A program made the translations under genes and the position numbers. Shown piece by piece: positions 35,963 through 45,106 of a stretch of DNA of 64,000 nucleotides (its first letter is position 1; each line of letters opens with the position of its first letter). The notes under the pieces were generated by a model. The model worked only from the letters and a program-made list of their open reading frames with translations, did no database searches and was not told where the DNA came from. This DNA comes from Psychroserpens ponticola (GTDB lineage Bacteria > Bacteroidota > Bacteroidia > Flavobacteriales > Flavobacteriaceae): contig NZ_CP116221.1 of NCBI RefSeq assembly GCF_023556315.2, positions 3,052,001 through 3,116,000 on the forward strand, written 5' to 3'.

Positions 35963-35986
35963 AGAGGCAAACTGCAATTTGCCTCT
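35963..35986 (+). terminator. Hairpin after the lipoprotein pair
   Basis: AGAGGCAAA (35963-35971) pairs with TTTGCCTCT (35978-35986) around a 6-nt loop, preceded by an A-run. The T-tract after it is short (CTAAATAA), so termination may be partial. Confidence 0.6.
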
Positions 35987-36036
35987 CTAAATAATTTTAA
36001 TCAACATCATTTTATTAACTAAAATCTCTCAAAATT

Positions 36037-39000
36037 ATGAAAAATTTTTATCTATTGGTAGTTTTCACACTAATTAGTAATGCTATCAATGCTCAGACCA
36101 AACTAGATTCAATGTTGGTCAATGTCGACAAATCCACAGTTACTTCTGGAATCATTTACGAACGGGTCACTCAATTTGCTAACCTTTACAATTTCAACAA
36201 ACCGAATTACTCTAATACTGCAGATTACAAATATCTCAGACAGGCCTTAAACGAATTACACAATGCTAGCAACCAAACACGTTTAATTAGTTTACAAGAA
36301 TTAGAAAATAGAATTGCTTCAACAACCCAAGAGAATCACCTAGATGTTGCTATTCTAAATTCTACTTTTCAAATACTAAACTATAATTTTGAAAACCCAA
36401 ATAGTGGTGGTCTATTATTAAATGAAACCACTCAAAAATTCAATCAGATTACAAATACACCACCTTTTTATTCCATGCAAACAAGCATTGTAGCACCTAC
36501 TAAATCCATTGTAAAAGGGCATAATGCAGAGTTCATTTTTAATGAAAATCTCTTTTTAGAAAATGGAGAAAATGATATAAAAACCTTAACTATTGATTTT
36601 GGTTCAATAACAAAAACTATCATTTCAAATGGAGATTTCTTAGCTCAAAATGTTATCATACCTTATAACTCGAGTGGCACTAAAGAATTGAATTGTCAAA
36701 TTACATTTAATGACAATACGACACTAATCACTAATGGAAGTTTCTATTTCCACTACATTCCAAATACACCATCAGTAAATAGTTTAAACGGACTTTGTAC
36801 TGCTAGTAATACAAGAACGAAAGACGATTATGTAATTGCTGAAGAAACATTCAAAGGTTATAAAACAAATGATCCAACAATATTTCCTCGAATTGACTAT
36901 CGTATTTTTTATGCAGATGAATCTTTTCATTCAGATTTAAACATGTATAAACCTGTCATAATAATCGATGGTTTTGACCCAGGAGATAAAAGAAAAATCC
37001 AAGATTGTGATTGTGAAGAAGATCCTAAATGCGCAGCAGCAAATTTATCTAATGGTGTATTTGACCCTAATAAACATAAATCTATGGTAGATTTTCAAGC
37101 TTATGATGATGAAAATAATGAAAATGCAAATATTTTGACAAAACTTAGAACTCTTGGCTACGACGTCATCCTAGTTAATCAACCAACATATGAAACAACC
37201 AATTTAGATAATAATCAACAAGTTACAATAGATGGTGGTGCCTACTACATCGAAAGTAATGCTCTTGCATTAGTGGCATTAATCAAGAAAATAAAGCTAA
37301 AACTTGCTGAAGTGAATAGCGATGAAGAAATCGCTATTGTTGGTCCAAGTATGGGTGGACAAATATCGAGATATGCATTATCATATATGGAAAAAAAATA
37401 TGCTGACACAAATGATGAAGATTGGAATCACAATACGGGTTTATGGGTAAGTGTCGATAGTCCACATCTAGGTGCAAACATTCCTGTTGGTGATCAAGCC
37501 CTCATATATTTAGCGAGCTCCATTGGCGATAGTGATTCGGCTAATGACTTTTACATGAATCAATTAGGAAGTGTCGCTGCCAAACAACAATTAATTGAAT
37601 TCCATAGAAATGTACCAAGTCTTCACTCCATAAACGAAAATAATCTTAATGGTAAAGTAGCATCACAAGGATATTCTAATGATGATGGTTCACTATTTTA
37701 TAGAACATATTATAATAATTTAGAAGATAATGGCTTACCAAATTCACATGGTTATCCTCAAAACTTACGTAAAATAGCACTAATAAATGGTTCTTTGAAA
37801 GGAAAAACAATAGGCTACAATAGTGAAAAAGTACTTAATATTAGAGGATTCCAAAGGGTAGATATTGATTTGCCATGGCCTTTTGGCTCAATTAACTTTA
37901 AGGTGCATATAGCGAGTCTAGAAAGTCACTTCATGCCTTCTTTTGGCTCTGGTTACAAAAGAGTTGCTAGATTTAAAGCAGGTTTTAGGGATTTCAAACT
38001 TAAATCTCCTAATATTAATTCAAGAGATAATATGGATATTGTACCAGGTGGATATTTCAATGCGCAAAATGATATCGCAACGTCAATACTAGGAACATCA
38101 CCAATTGATGGTGCAGGAGGAAGCTTTTGGGAATTCCCAGGAGACAATATTATATACTGGTTATCTAGCTCTTTAGGAGACAGTGAATTTGAACTACGTG
38201 ATTTCAGACCTAATCACTCTTTTATTCCTTCATTTTCAGCTATAGCACATAAAAATCCAGATCAAAGCTGGTTGAATTCGCTAGATTATAATTTAATTTG
38301 TAGTGATGAGACTTATTTTGATAGTTATTTTGGCCATGATGAAAATACGCAACATACAAGCTTCACAAAAGAAAGTGCACAATGGCTATTTGAAGAATTA
38401 GCAGGCAATGAACAAACGCCATACTATCCTTTAGATAATACCGATTTACATGGAGATAGTGCCTTTTGCTTAGATGAAGTAAGAACATTTTATTTTGGAA
38501 CTTGTAAATTACCTTCACAACCAACCTGGTTTGCTTCTCTCAATCTTGAAATATTAGAAATAGACAACAATAATCAGAGTATTACTGTAAAAGCATTAAG
38601 TAATGGTAATGGACATATTATTGCAACCATAGAAGATGGGAGAAGCTTTAGTAAAAACATCTTTATTGGAGTACCTGATGTCCTTTCCGTAGAAAAAATT
38701 AATAAAATCAAAACTGGACTTTCAGACCCAATAGCTACATTTAACAGTTGTGATGATATAGCCATCAAACTTAATATGCAACCTTCAAACAATGAAGTCT
38801 CTGAAGTTGAGTGGCAACAAGTTTCCACAAATTTTACTTGGTCTGTATCTAATAATGAGTTTGCAATTATTAGTCCTCAATGTAATGGCAAAATACAATT
38901 TAAAGTAAGAATGAGAAACAATTGCGGATGGTCACGTTGGAAAACAATAAATTTCGACATAAAGCATTGCACTAAAAAATGCAACAAAATAGATGCAGAA

Positions 39001-39270
39001 GGTAGTATTACTAGCAATAATTTTGTTATCTATCCTGTTCCAGCTGACACCGTTTTAAATGTAAAATTAGCAAACCAATCAGCAGGCCTATTACAATACG
39101 GCGAAGGACTAGTTATAAAACTATTCACAAGTTCTGGTTGGATGGTGTATGAGGCAAATGCAATAGCAACTTTAACAACTATAAACGTTAGCAGTTTAGC
39201 TTCAGGTGTCTATACCTTGGTTCTTAATTATGAAGGAGTCATTGAAACTCATCAAATCATCATTCAGTAG
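36037..39270 (+). CDS. Large secreted alpha/beta hydrolase with T9SS sorting domain
   Basis: Predicted type IX secreted protein of 1077 residues with signal MKNFYLLVVFTLISNAINAQ. An N-terminal region of ~300 residues with no recognised motif is followed by the hydrolase domain: VIIIDGFDPGDKR from about residue 308 (Asp311), nucleophile elbow GPSMG with Ser438, and SVDSPHLGANIPVG near 475-488. An Ig-like region (about 850-980) precedes a Por secretion tail starting NNFVIYPVPADTVLN and ending ETHQIIIQ. It is clearly paralogous to the 602-residue protein at 17911, but larger by an N-terminal domain and the Ig-like part. The substrate is unknown. Confidence 0.82.
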   Translation: MKNFYLLVVFTLISNAINAQTKLDSMLVNVDKSTVTSGIIYERVTQFANLYNFNKPNYSNTADYKYLRQALNELHNASNQTRLISLQELENRIASTTQENHLDVAILNSTFQILNYNFENPNSGGLLLNETTQKFNQITNTPPFYSMQTSIVAPTKSIVKGHNAEFIFNENLFLENGENDIKTLTIDFGSITKTIISNGDFLAQNVIIPYNSSGTKELNCQITFNDNTTLITNGSFYFHYIPNTPSVNSLNGLCTASNTRTKDDYVIAEETFKGYKTNDPTIFPRIDYRIFYADESFHSDLNMYKPVIIIDGFDPGDKRKIQDCDCEEDPKCAAANLSNGVFDPNKHKSMVDFQAYDDENNENANILTKLRTLGYDVILVNQPTYETTNLDNNQQVTIDGGAYYIESNALALVALIKKIKLKLAEVNSDEEIAIVGPSMGGQISRYALSYMEKKYADTNDEDWNHNTGLWVSVDSPHLGANIPVGDQALIYLASSIGDSDSANDFYMNQLGSVAAKQQLIEFHRNVPSLHSINENNLNGKVASQGYSNDDGSLFYRTYYNNLEDNGLPNSHGYPQNLRKIALINGSLKGKTIGYNSEKVLNIRGFQRVDIDLPWPFGSINFKVHIASLESHFMPSFGSGYKRVARFKAGFRDFKLKSPNINSRDNMDIVPGGYFNAQNDIATSILGTSPIDGAGGSFWEFPGDNIIYWLSSSLGDSEFELRDFRPNHSFIPSFSAIAHKNPDQSWLNSLDYNLICSDETYFDSYFGHDENTQHTSFTKESAQWLFEELAGNEQTPYYPLDNTDLHGDSAFCLDEVRTFYFGTCKLPSQPTWFASLNLEILEIDNNNQSITVKALSNGNGHIIATIEDGRSFSKNIFIGVPDVLSVEKINKIKTGLSDPIATFNSCDDIAIKLNMQPSNNEVSEVEWQQVSTNFTWSVSNNEFAIISPQCNGKIQFKVRMRNNCGWSRWKTINFDIKHCTKKCNKIDAEGSITSNNFVIYPVPADTVLNVKLANQSAGLLQYGEGLVIKLFTSSGWMVYEANAIATLTTINVSSLASGVYTLVLNYEGVIETHQIIIQ

Positions 39271-39321
39271 AACATAAATTTACTTTTAAATATTGTATAA
39301 AAAACAGTAGTGCCAAAATAT

Positions 39322-39350
39322 TTGTAAATCATTAAAAATTACTATATTTG
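39322..39350 (+). promoter_or_regulatory. Flavobacterial promoter of rpsO
   Basis: TTG (39322-39324), an 18-bp spacer and TATATTTG (39343-39350) match both elements of the Bacteroidota consensus. This is one of the two best promoters in the window, fitting a highly expressed ribosomal gene 56 bp downstream. Confidence 0.75.
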
Positions 39351-39405
39351 CAGCTTGAAAGATTGACTTTCAACGTACATAAAAATCATTTACAATAATA
39401 TTAGC

Positions 39406-39675
39406 ATGTATTTAGACAAAAAAGAAAAAGAGAAACTCTTTAAGAAACACGGTAAAAACGCAAAAGATACTGGTTCTGCGGAAGGACAGATTGCATTATT
39501 TACACAAAGAATTGAACATTTAACTGAGCACTTAAAAAACAATCGTAAAGATTATAACACTGAGCGTTCATTAGTAATGTTAGTAGGAAAAAGAAGAAGC
39601 CTACTTGATTACTTAACTAAGAAAGATGTTTTAAGATATCGTGCAATAGTTAAAGAGTTAGGATTAAGAAAATAA
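39406..39675 (+). CDS. rpsO: 30S ribosomal protein S15
   Basis: Primary-binding small-subunit protein. The 89 residues contain the S15 signatures TGSAEGQIALFTQRIEHLTEHL near residues 22-43 and MLVGKRRSLLDYL near 58-70. It precedes pnp, the order found in many bacteria, here with its own hairpin terminator in between. The leader of ~50 nt between promoter and start could carry an S15 autoregulatory site, which cannot be judged by eye. Confidence 0.98.
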   Translation: MYLDKKEKEKLFKKHGKNAKDTGSAEGQIALFTQRIEHLTEHLKNNRKDYNTERSLVMLVGKRRSLLDYLTKKDVLRYRAIVKELGLRK

Positions 39676-39679
39676 AATT

Positions 39680-39704
39680 AAAGAGGCTTCGTGCCTCTTT
39701 TTTT
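39680..39704 (+). terminator. Rho-independent terminator of rpsO
   Basis: AAAGAGGC (39680-39687), loop TTCGT, GCCTCTTT followed by further T. In this position it may be partly read through into pnp. Confidence 0.85.
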
Positions 39705-39870
39705 ATACAATAACTCTTACGAAAGAGTATAACATTCGTAAATAAGAAGCTAATTATAGTTTTTCATTGGTCAAGACATCACGTCTCACAACAACAACTA
39801 CAACACAACGACCATTGTTTAACATTGTTTTGATATGTTTAAAATATTCAAAACTAGAATTAAAAAATTT

Positions 39871-42123
39871 ATGATTCCAAAAGTATTTAGAGAGGTCATT
39901 GACCTTGGTGATGGTAGAGAAATTTCTATCGAAACCGGAAAATTAGCAAAACAAGCTCATGGTAGCGTTGTGGTGCAATCTGGAAAATGTATGTTATTAT
40001 GTACTGTTGTTTCCAATTACGAACAAAAGGACGTTAATTTCCTTCCTTTAACTGTAGATTACAGAGAAAAATTTGCTGCTGCAGGACGATATCCAGGTGG
40101 TTTCTTCAAAAGAGAAGCAAGACCAAGTGATGGTGAAGTATTAACAATGCGTTTAGTAGACAGAGTTTTACGTCCGTTATTCCCAAAAGATTACCATTCT
40201 GAAACACAGGTGATGATTCAATTAATGTCTCATGACCCTGAAGTTATGCCAGATGCTATGGCAGGTTTAGCTGCTTCTGCTGCAATTCAATTATCAGATT
40301 TCCCGTTTGAATGTGCAATATCTGAGGCTAGAGTTGGTCGTATCAATGGTGAATTCATTATCAACCCAACATTTGCTCAATTAGAAGAATCTGATATCGA
40401 TATGATGATTGGTGCTTCTGCTGATTCAGTAATGATGGTAGAAGGTGAAATGGATGAGATTTCTGAAGAAGAAATGGCAGATGCTATTAAATTTGCTCAC
40501 GAAGCAATTAAAGTACAATGTGCTGCTCAAGTAAGATTAGCAGAAGCATTCGGAAAGAAAGACGTTCGTGAATATGAACCAGAAAGAGAAGACAAAGATT
40601 TAGAGAAGAAAGTACATGACATGGCATATGACAAAGTATATGCTATTGCAAAAGCTGGATCTTCAAAGCATGAAAGAAGTGCTGCTTTTCAACAAATAAA
40701 AGAAGATATTAAAGCGACGTTTTCTGAAGAAGAATTAGCAGATTACGGAGGTTTAGTTTCTGATTATTACCGTAAAGCTGAAAAAGCTGCCATTAGAAAT
40801 TTAACCTTAGATGAAGGTTTACGTTTAGATGGTAGAAAAACTGATGAAATTAGACCAATCTGGTGTGAAGTAGATTATTTACCATCAACACATGGTTCTT
40901 CAATTTTTACTCGTGGAGAAACTCAAGCATTGGCTACAGTAACTTTAGGAACATCAAGAGATGCAAATCAAATAGATATGCCATCACAAGAAGGTGAAGA
41001 ACGTTTCTATTTACATTATAACTTCCCTCCTTTTTGTACAGGAGAAGCTAGACCTATTCGTGGAACATCTCGTAGAGAAGTAGGACATGGTAACTTAGCG
41101 CAACGTGCATTAAAGGGAATGATTCCTGCAGATTGCCCTTACACTGTTAGAGTTGTATCTGAAGTATTAGAATCTAACGGTTCGTCTTCTATGGCAACTG
41201 TTTGTTCTGGGACAATGGCACTTATGGATGCTGGTGTACAAATGACAAAACCTGTTTCTGGTATTGCAATGGGATTAATTTCTGATGCAGATTCTGGAAA
41301 GTATGCTGTATTATCTGATATTTTAGGTGATGAAGATCATCTTGGTGATATGGATTTTAAAGTAACTGGTACTGCAGATGGTATTACAGCTTGTCAAATG
41401 GATATTAAAGTAAAAGGATTATCATACGAGATTTTAGTGAATGCACTTCAACAAGCTCGTAATGGTCGTTTACATATCTTAGAGAAACTGACTGATACAA
41501 TTGCTACACCAAATGCAGATGTGAAAGATCATGCGCCTACAATGGTAACTAGACGAGTTCCTAACGAATTTATCGGAGCATTAATAGGTCCTGGTGGAAA
41601 AGTAATTCAGGAAATGCAAAAAGAAACTGAGACAACTATCGTAATTAACGAAGATCCTGTAACTGAAGAAGGTATTGTAGAAATTTTGGGTGTTGGTAAA
41701 ACTGGTATTGATGCAGTTATGGCTAGAATAGATGCTATATTGTTTAAACCAACAGTTGGTAGCGTTTACGAAGTAAAAGTAATCAAAATGTTAGATTTTG
41801 GTGCTGTTGTTGAGTATATGGACGCTCCTGGTAATGAAGTTTTATTACACGTAAGTGAATTAGCTTGGGAACGCACAGAAAATGTGTCTGATGTTGTAAA
41901 CATGGGAGACGTTTTTGATGTAAAGTATTTTGGTGTAGATTCTAGAACACGTAAAGAAAAAGTATCTCGTAAAGCAATTTTACCAAAACCTGAAGGTTAT
42001 GTAGCAAGACCACCAAGAGATGATAAACGTTCTGGTGGACGCGATAACAGAGGTAGAGACAATCGCGGACGCGATAACCGTCGTGATGATCGCAAACCTA
42101 GAGAAGATAAAAAAGACGATTAA
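39871..42123 (+). CDS. pnp: Polyribonucleotide nucleotidyltransferase (PNPase)
   Basis: Phosphorolytic 3'-5' exoribonuclease of the RNA degradosome. The preferred start at 39871 ([18 protein letters not shown]) gives 750 residues; an in-frame ATG at 39835 adds twelve basic residues not typical of the family. Two RNase PH domains are seen (first with [15 protein letters not shown], second with [14 protein letters not shown] and [15 protein letters not shown]), followed by a KH domain with [10 protein letters not shown] and an S1 domain ([20 protein letters not shown]). The C-terminal ~35 residues are a charged RDNRGRDNR-type tail, probably an RNA-binding extension. Confidence 0.97.
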   Translation: MIPKVFREVIDLGDGREISIETGKLAKQAHGSVVVQSGKCMLLCTVVSNYEQKDVNFLPLTVDYREKFAAAGRYPGGFFKREARPSDGEVLTMRLVDRVLRPLFPKDYHSETQVMIQLMSHDPEVMPDAMAGLAASAAIQLSDFPFECAISEARVGRINGEFIINPTFAQLEESDIDMMIGASADSVMMVEGEMDEISEEEMADAIKFAHEAIKVQCAAQVRLAEAFGKKDVREYEPEREDKDLEKKVHDMAYDKVYAIAKAGSSKHERSAAFQQIKEDIKATFSEEELADYGGLVSDYYRKAEKAAIRNLTLDEGLRLDGRKTDEIRPIWCEVDYLPSTHGSSIFTRGETQALATVTLGTSRDANQIDMPSQEGEERFYLHYNFPPFCTGEARPIRGTSRREVGHGNLAQRALKGMIPADCPYTVRVVSEVLESNGSSSMATVCSGTMALMDAGVQMTKPVSGIAMGLISDADSGKYAVLSDILGDEDHLGDMDFKVTGTADGITACQMDIKVKGLSYEILVNALQQARNGRLHILEKLTDTIATPNADVKDHAPTMVTRRVPNEFIGALIGPGGKVIQEMQKETETTIVINEDPVTEEGIVEILGVGKTGIDAVMARIDAILFKPTVGSVYEVKVIKMLDFGAVVEYMDAPGNEVLLHVSELAWERTENVSDVVNMGDVFDVKYFGVDSRTRKEKVSRKAILPKPEGYVARPPRDDKRSGGRDNRGRDNRGRDNRRDDRKPREDKKDD

Positions 42124-42150
42124 TAATTAGCTTTTTAAAATATATTACCT

Positions 42151-42187
42151 AAGGTCTTTTTCATGTTTTTGGAAAAGACCTTTTTAT
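42151..42187 (+). terminator. Rho-independent terminator of pnp
   Basis: AAGGTCTTTT (42151-42160) pairs with AAAAGACCTT (42173-42182) around a 12-nt loop and runs into TTTTTA. Confidence 0.8.
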
Positions 42188-42192
42188 TTATT

Positions 42193-42822
42193 GTGAAAAA
42201 AATATTTATTCTAATAATCTTATTTTAATCAGTTTATTCTTGTTCTCCAGAGGATAGTGCAAATGAAGAAGATAATCAATCCTCAATTCAATTTAGCAAC
42301 TTCATCATTAAGTTTTATGATGCGCAGAATGATAATTCAAACACTGTTATTGACTCAATAAATTATGTTGTTATGAATAACAAGATAATTAGAGCTGAAG
42401 GGTTAAGATTTTCTACAAGCACCAAAAAAAGTTTTGATAACGCATACACTAACAATAGAAGATCAGAGTACAGAGACGGTATTAAATAAGAGAAAACTAT
42501 TTAATTACAATGCTGTAAATGAATTAGCGGAGTATATAGAAGAGTTTATAATTAATCCTACAGAAAGTTCCTTTACAAAGTATGAATTTGAACATACAAA
42601 TGAAACTTTCGCAAACATTTTACCAGATGGAATTTCTCAAATTTCAGTAGTTAATCAAATTACTCCAAACACAATAGAATTATTTAATACTAGTTTTGGC
42701 AATGGTAATAGTGAATAACTAATATTAATAACGATGACAATATTACAACTTATAATGAGTTTCAATTTTTCAATTTTAGAAAATATTTTAGTAGAGAAAC
42801 CAGAGAGTTTTTCACTCAATAG
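42193..42822 (+). pseudogene. Decayed lipoprotein gene (one stop, two frameshifts)
   Basis: From GTG 42193 the sequence reads MKKIFILIILF, a TAA stop (42226-42228), then SVYSCSPEDSANEED, a lipoprotein signal interrupted inside its hydrophobic core. The frame then runs to the A7 run at 42424-42430; removing one A joins it to VLITHTLTIEDQSTETVLN, the frame that continues to 42718. After GNGNSE a second shift of the opposite sense leads back to the first frame, NINNDDNITTYNEFQFF, ending at TAG 42820. The two shifts compensate each other. This fills most of the 856-bp gap between pnp and the next gene; bases 42823-42979 hold nothing I can identify. No family was recognised. Confidence 0.75.
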
Positions 42823-42979
42823 TCATTAGATCTGCTTCGCTAAGATATTCTTATAAAGAATGAGATATTAAAAACAATTCTAAATAAAATCTAGTATTGA
42901 AGAGTTTTCAAACTTATTCAATCACTATATAATAGTCATCAAATTGGAAAACGCCTTAGTTTTCACTATATTACGAGTT

Positions 42980-43354
42980 ATGATACATGAAGACAAAGAA
43001 AAATATCAAGATATTTTAAAAGACTCAGTAGATTATTTAGAGCACCATGGTTTCGAAAACATCAAAGCTGATACTGAAGGTTATGAAACTCCAAAATCAT
43101 TTACAAAAAAAGGGAGTGATATAATTATTACACCAGATATTGTTGCAGATAAAAACGGTAGCAAACACTATTTTGATATAAGTCTAAAAAGTGAAAAACC
43201 AAAATTATTAAAATCTAAATGGCTATTTTTAAACGCTTTTACTGCCTTAAAATCACATCATTTCAAACTTATTACGACTAAAGGACATTACAAATTCACA
43301 AATGAAATGCTTGATGACATTAATTTACACAACAAAAGTTTAATCAAAATATAA
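42980..43354 (+). CDS. Conserved-looking small protein of unknown function
   Basis: The 124-residue product from ATG 42980 starts MIHEDKEKYQDILKDSVDYL; an in-frame TTG at 42944 could extend it by 12 residues but the ATG is more plausible. It has no signal peptide or membrane segment. The centre reads DIIITPDIVADKNG ... HYFDISLKSEK, a PD...K-like strand pattern that loosely recalls PD-(D/E)XK folds but lacks the exact (D/E)xK spacing. It lies 90 bp before rpoD on the same strand. Function not recognised. Confidence 0.6.
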   Translation: MIHEDKEKYQDILKDSVDYLEHHGFENIKADTEGYETPKSFTKKGSDIIITPDIVADKNGSKHYFDISLKSEKPKLLKSKWLFLNAFTALKSHHFKLITTKGHYKFTNEMLDDINLHNKSLIKI

Positions 43355-43444
43355 ATTAATTCAATATACTTGTAACATTTTTAACGCTTGTTACGTATAA
43401 CTATATAGTAAAATACATTTACCCAAATTAAAGAAGACATTTAG

Positions 43445-44308
43445 ATGAGACAGCTAAAAATCACAAAACAGGTTACCAATAGAGAAACGGCCTCCTTAGA
43501 CAAGTATTTACAAGAGATTGGAAAGGTTGATTTAATTACAGCAGATGAAGAGGTAGAATTAGCTCAAAGAATCAAAGCAGGTGATCAAATAGCTTTAGAA
43601 AAATTAACTAAAGCAAACTTACGTTTTGTTGTTTCTGTAGCAAAACAATATCAGAATCAAGGTTTAACTTTGCCAGATCTAATTAATGAAGGAAACTTAG
43701 GTTTAATTAAAGCTGCACAACGATTTGATGAAACACGTGGATTTAAATTCATATCTTACGCTGTTTGGTGGATACGTCAATCAATATTACAAGCATTAGC
43801 TGAACAATCTCGTATTGTTCGCTTACCTTTAAACAAAATTGGTTCTATTAATAAAATAAATAAAACATTTGCTTTTTTAGAGCAAAGTCATGAACGTCCA
43901 CCAAGTGCTGAAGAAATTGCAAAAGAGTTAGATATGACTATAAATGATGTCAAAGAGTCATTAAAAAACTCTGGTCGTCATGTCTCAATGGATGCTCCTT
44001 TAGTTCAAGGTGAGGATTCAAACCTTTATGATGTATTACGAAGTAGTGAATCACCAAATCCAGATAGAGATTTATTACATGAATCTTTACGAACCGAAAT
44101 TGAAAGAGCCTTAGAAACTCTAACACCTCGAGAAGCTGATGTAATACGACTATATTTTGGCCTTGGAAATCAACACCCAATGACATTAGAAGAAATAGGT
44201 GAAACATTTGATTTGACACGAGAACGTGTACGTCAAATTAAAGAAAAAGCGATTAGAAGATTAAAACACACGTCCAGAAGTAAAATATTAAAAACATATT
44301 TAGGTTAG
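43445..44308 (+). CDS. rpoD: Primary RNA polymerase sigma factor RpoD/SigA
   Basis: Housekeeping sigma factor of 287 residues, the compact form normal for flavobacteria, lacking region 1.1 and the non-conserved insert. Region 1.2 ([20 protein letters not shown]), region 2 ([27 protein letters not shown] and [16 protein letters not shown]), region 3 and region 4 with the helix-turn-helix [20 protein letters not shown] are all intact. It is the factor expected to read the TTG...TAnnTTTG promoters noted in this window. Two tandem hairpins follow before rpe. Confidence 0.97.
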   Translation: MRQLKITKQVTNRETASLDKYLQEIGKVDLITADEEVELAQRIKAGDQIALEKLTKANLRFVVSVAKQYQNQGLTLPDLINEGNLGLIKAAQRFDETRGFKFISYAVWWIRQSILQALAEQSRIVRLPLNKIGSINKINKTFAFLEQSHERPPSAEEIAKELDMTINDVKESLKNSGRHVSMDAPLVQGEDSNLYDVLRSSESPNPDRDLLHESLRTEIERALETLTPREADVIRLYFGLGNQHPMTLEEIGETFDLTRERVRQIKEKAIRRLKHTSRSKILKTYLG

Positions 44309-44343
44309 TAATTATATTTTTTCACGACCTAATAACAGTAACA

Positions 44344-44364
44344 AACAGTTACAAAATAACTGTT
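44344..44364 (+). terminator. First hairpin after rpoD
   Basis: AACAGTTA, loop CAAAA, TAACTGTT, followed by CGTTTTTTGA. An 8-bp AT-rich stem with a T-tract, 36 bp past the rpoD stop. Confidence 0.55.
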
Positions 44365-44384
44365 CGTTTTTTGATTGATGAAAG

Positions 44385-44418
44385 AACCCACGGCTGATTA
44401 CCGTGGGTTTGTTTTTTT
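44385..44418 (+). terminator. Second, stronger terminator after rpoD
   Basis: AACCCACGG (44385-44393) pairs with CCGTGGGTT (44401-44409) around a 7-nt loop, then TGTTTTTTT. It lies just before the rpe promoter. Confidence 0.85.
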
Positions 44419-44422
44419 GTAC

Positions 44423-44430
44423 TATTTTTG
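44423..44430 (+). promoter_or_regulatory. -7 promoter element for rpe
   Basis: TATTTTTG (TAnnTTTG) lies 13 bp before the rpe ATG at 44444 and just after the rpoD terminator, so the leader would be only a few bases. Confidence 0.5.
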
Positions 44431-44443
44431 CAAAAAACAACTT

Positions 44444-45106
44444 ATGTCTTCAAAACTTATAGCACCTTCAATTTTAGCAGCCGATTTTGCTAATTTACAA
44501 CGCGATATTGAAATGATAAACGACAGTGAAGCAGATTGGTTTCACATTGATATTATGGATGGTGTATTTGTACCCAATATTTCTTTTGGAATGCCAGTTT
44601 TAAAAGCAATTACCACACATACAATAAAACCAGTAGATGTACATTTAATGATTGTAGATCCAGATAGATATATCAAAACATTTGCCAATCTTGGAGCAGA
44701 TAATCTTACAGTACATTATGAAGCATGTCCTCATCTTCATAGAACTATACAAGCAATTAAAGCTGAAGGTATGAAAGCTGGTGTTGCATTAAATCCACAT
44801 ACTCCTATTGCGTTATTAGAAGATATAATCCAAAATATAGATTTGATATGTTTAATGAGTGTAAACCCAGGATTTGGCGGTCAGAGTTTTATTGAAAACA
44901 CATATTCAAAAGTTAATCAATTAAAAAAAATGATTAACAAAAATGGAGCTACAACCAAAATTGAAATTGATGGAGGTGTCACTAATAAAAATGCAAAGCA
45001 GCTTATTGAAGCAGGTGCAGACATATTAGTTGCAGGTAGCTATGTTTTTAAAAGTAAAAACCAAACAGAAACAATTAAAGATTTAAAAGCTTTAGCAAAC
45101 AGTTAA
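44444..45106 (+). CDS. rpe: Ribulose-phosphate 3-epimerase
   Basis: Pentose phosphate pathway enzyme interconverting ribulose 5-phosphate and xylulose 5-phosphate. The start at 44444 gives 220 residues beginning MSSKLIAPSILAADFANL; an upstream in-frame ATG at 44375 would include the terminator hairpin and is rejected. TIM-barrel motifs HIDIMDGVFVPNISFG, VDVHLMI, LMSVNPGFGGQSF and IEIDGGV supply the metal and substrate residues. Its TAA stop shares the palindrome TTAA with the stop of the convergent wzc-like gene. Confidence 0.97.
   Translation: MSSKLIAPSILAADFANLQRDIEMINDSEADWFHIDIMDGVFVPNISFGMPVLKAITTHTIKPVDVHLMIVDPDRYIKTFANLGADNLTVHYEACPHLHRTIQAIKAEGMKAGVALNPHTPIALLEDIIQNIDLICLMSVNPGFGGQSFIENTYSKVNQLKKMINKNGATTKIEIDGGVTNKNAKQLIEAGADILVAGSYVFKSKNQTETIKDLKALANS

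Noticed and set aside
39705-39870. Possible S15-type leader or small RNA before pnp
   Set aside because: The spacer shows only CAA-rich sequence and no stable hairpin; nothing supports an RNA gene.
42010-42120. Repetitive DNA at the end of pnp as a mobile or repeat element
   Set aside because: It encodes the RDNRG-type charged tail of PNPase, a normal feature of this enzyme in many bacteria.
42434-42718. A stand-alone 94-codon gene from a TTG start
   Set aside because: The upstream frame continues the same protein with a lipoprotein signal, so this is the middle part of the decayed gene at 42193-42822.
44375-44443. Longer rpe start at 44375
   Set aside because: It would translate the rpoD terminator hairpin and lie before the rpe promoter element; the conserved N-terminus begins at 44444.
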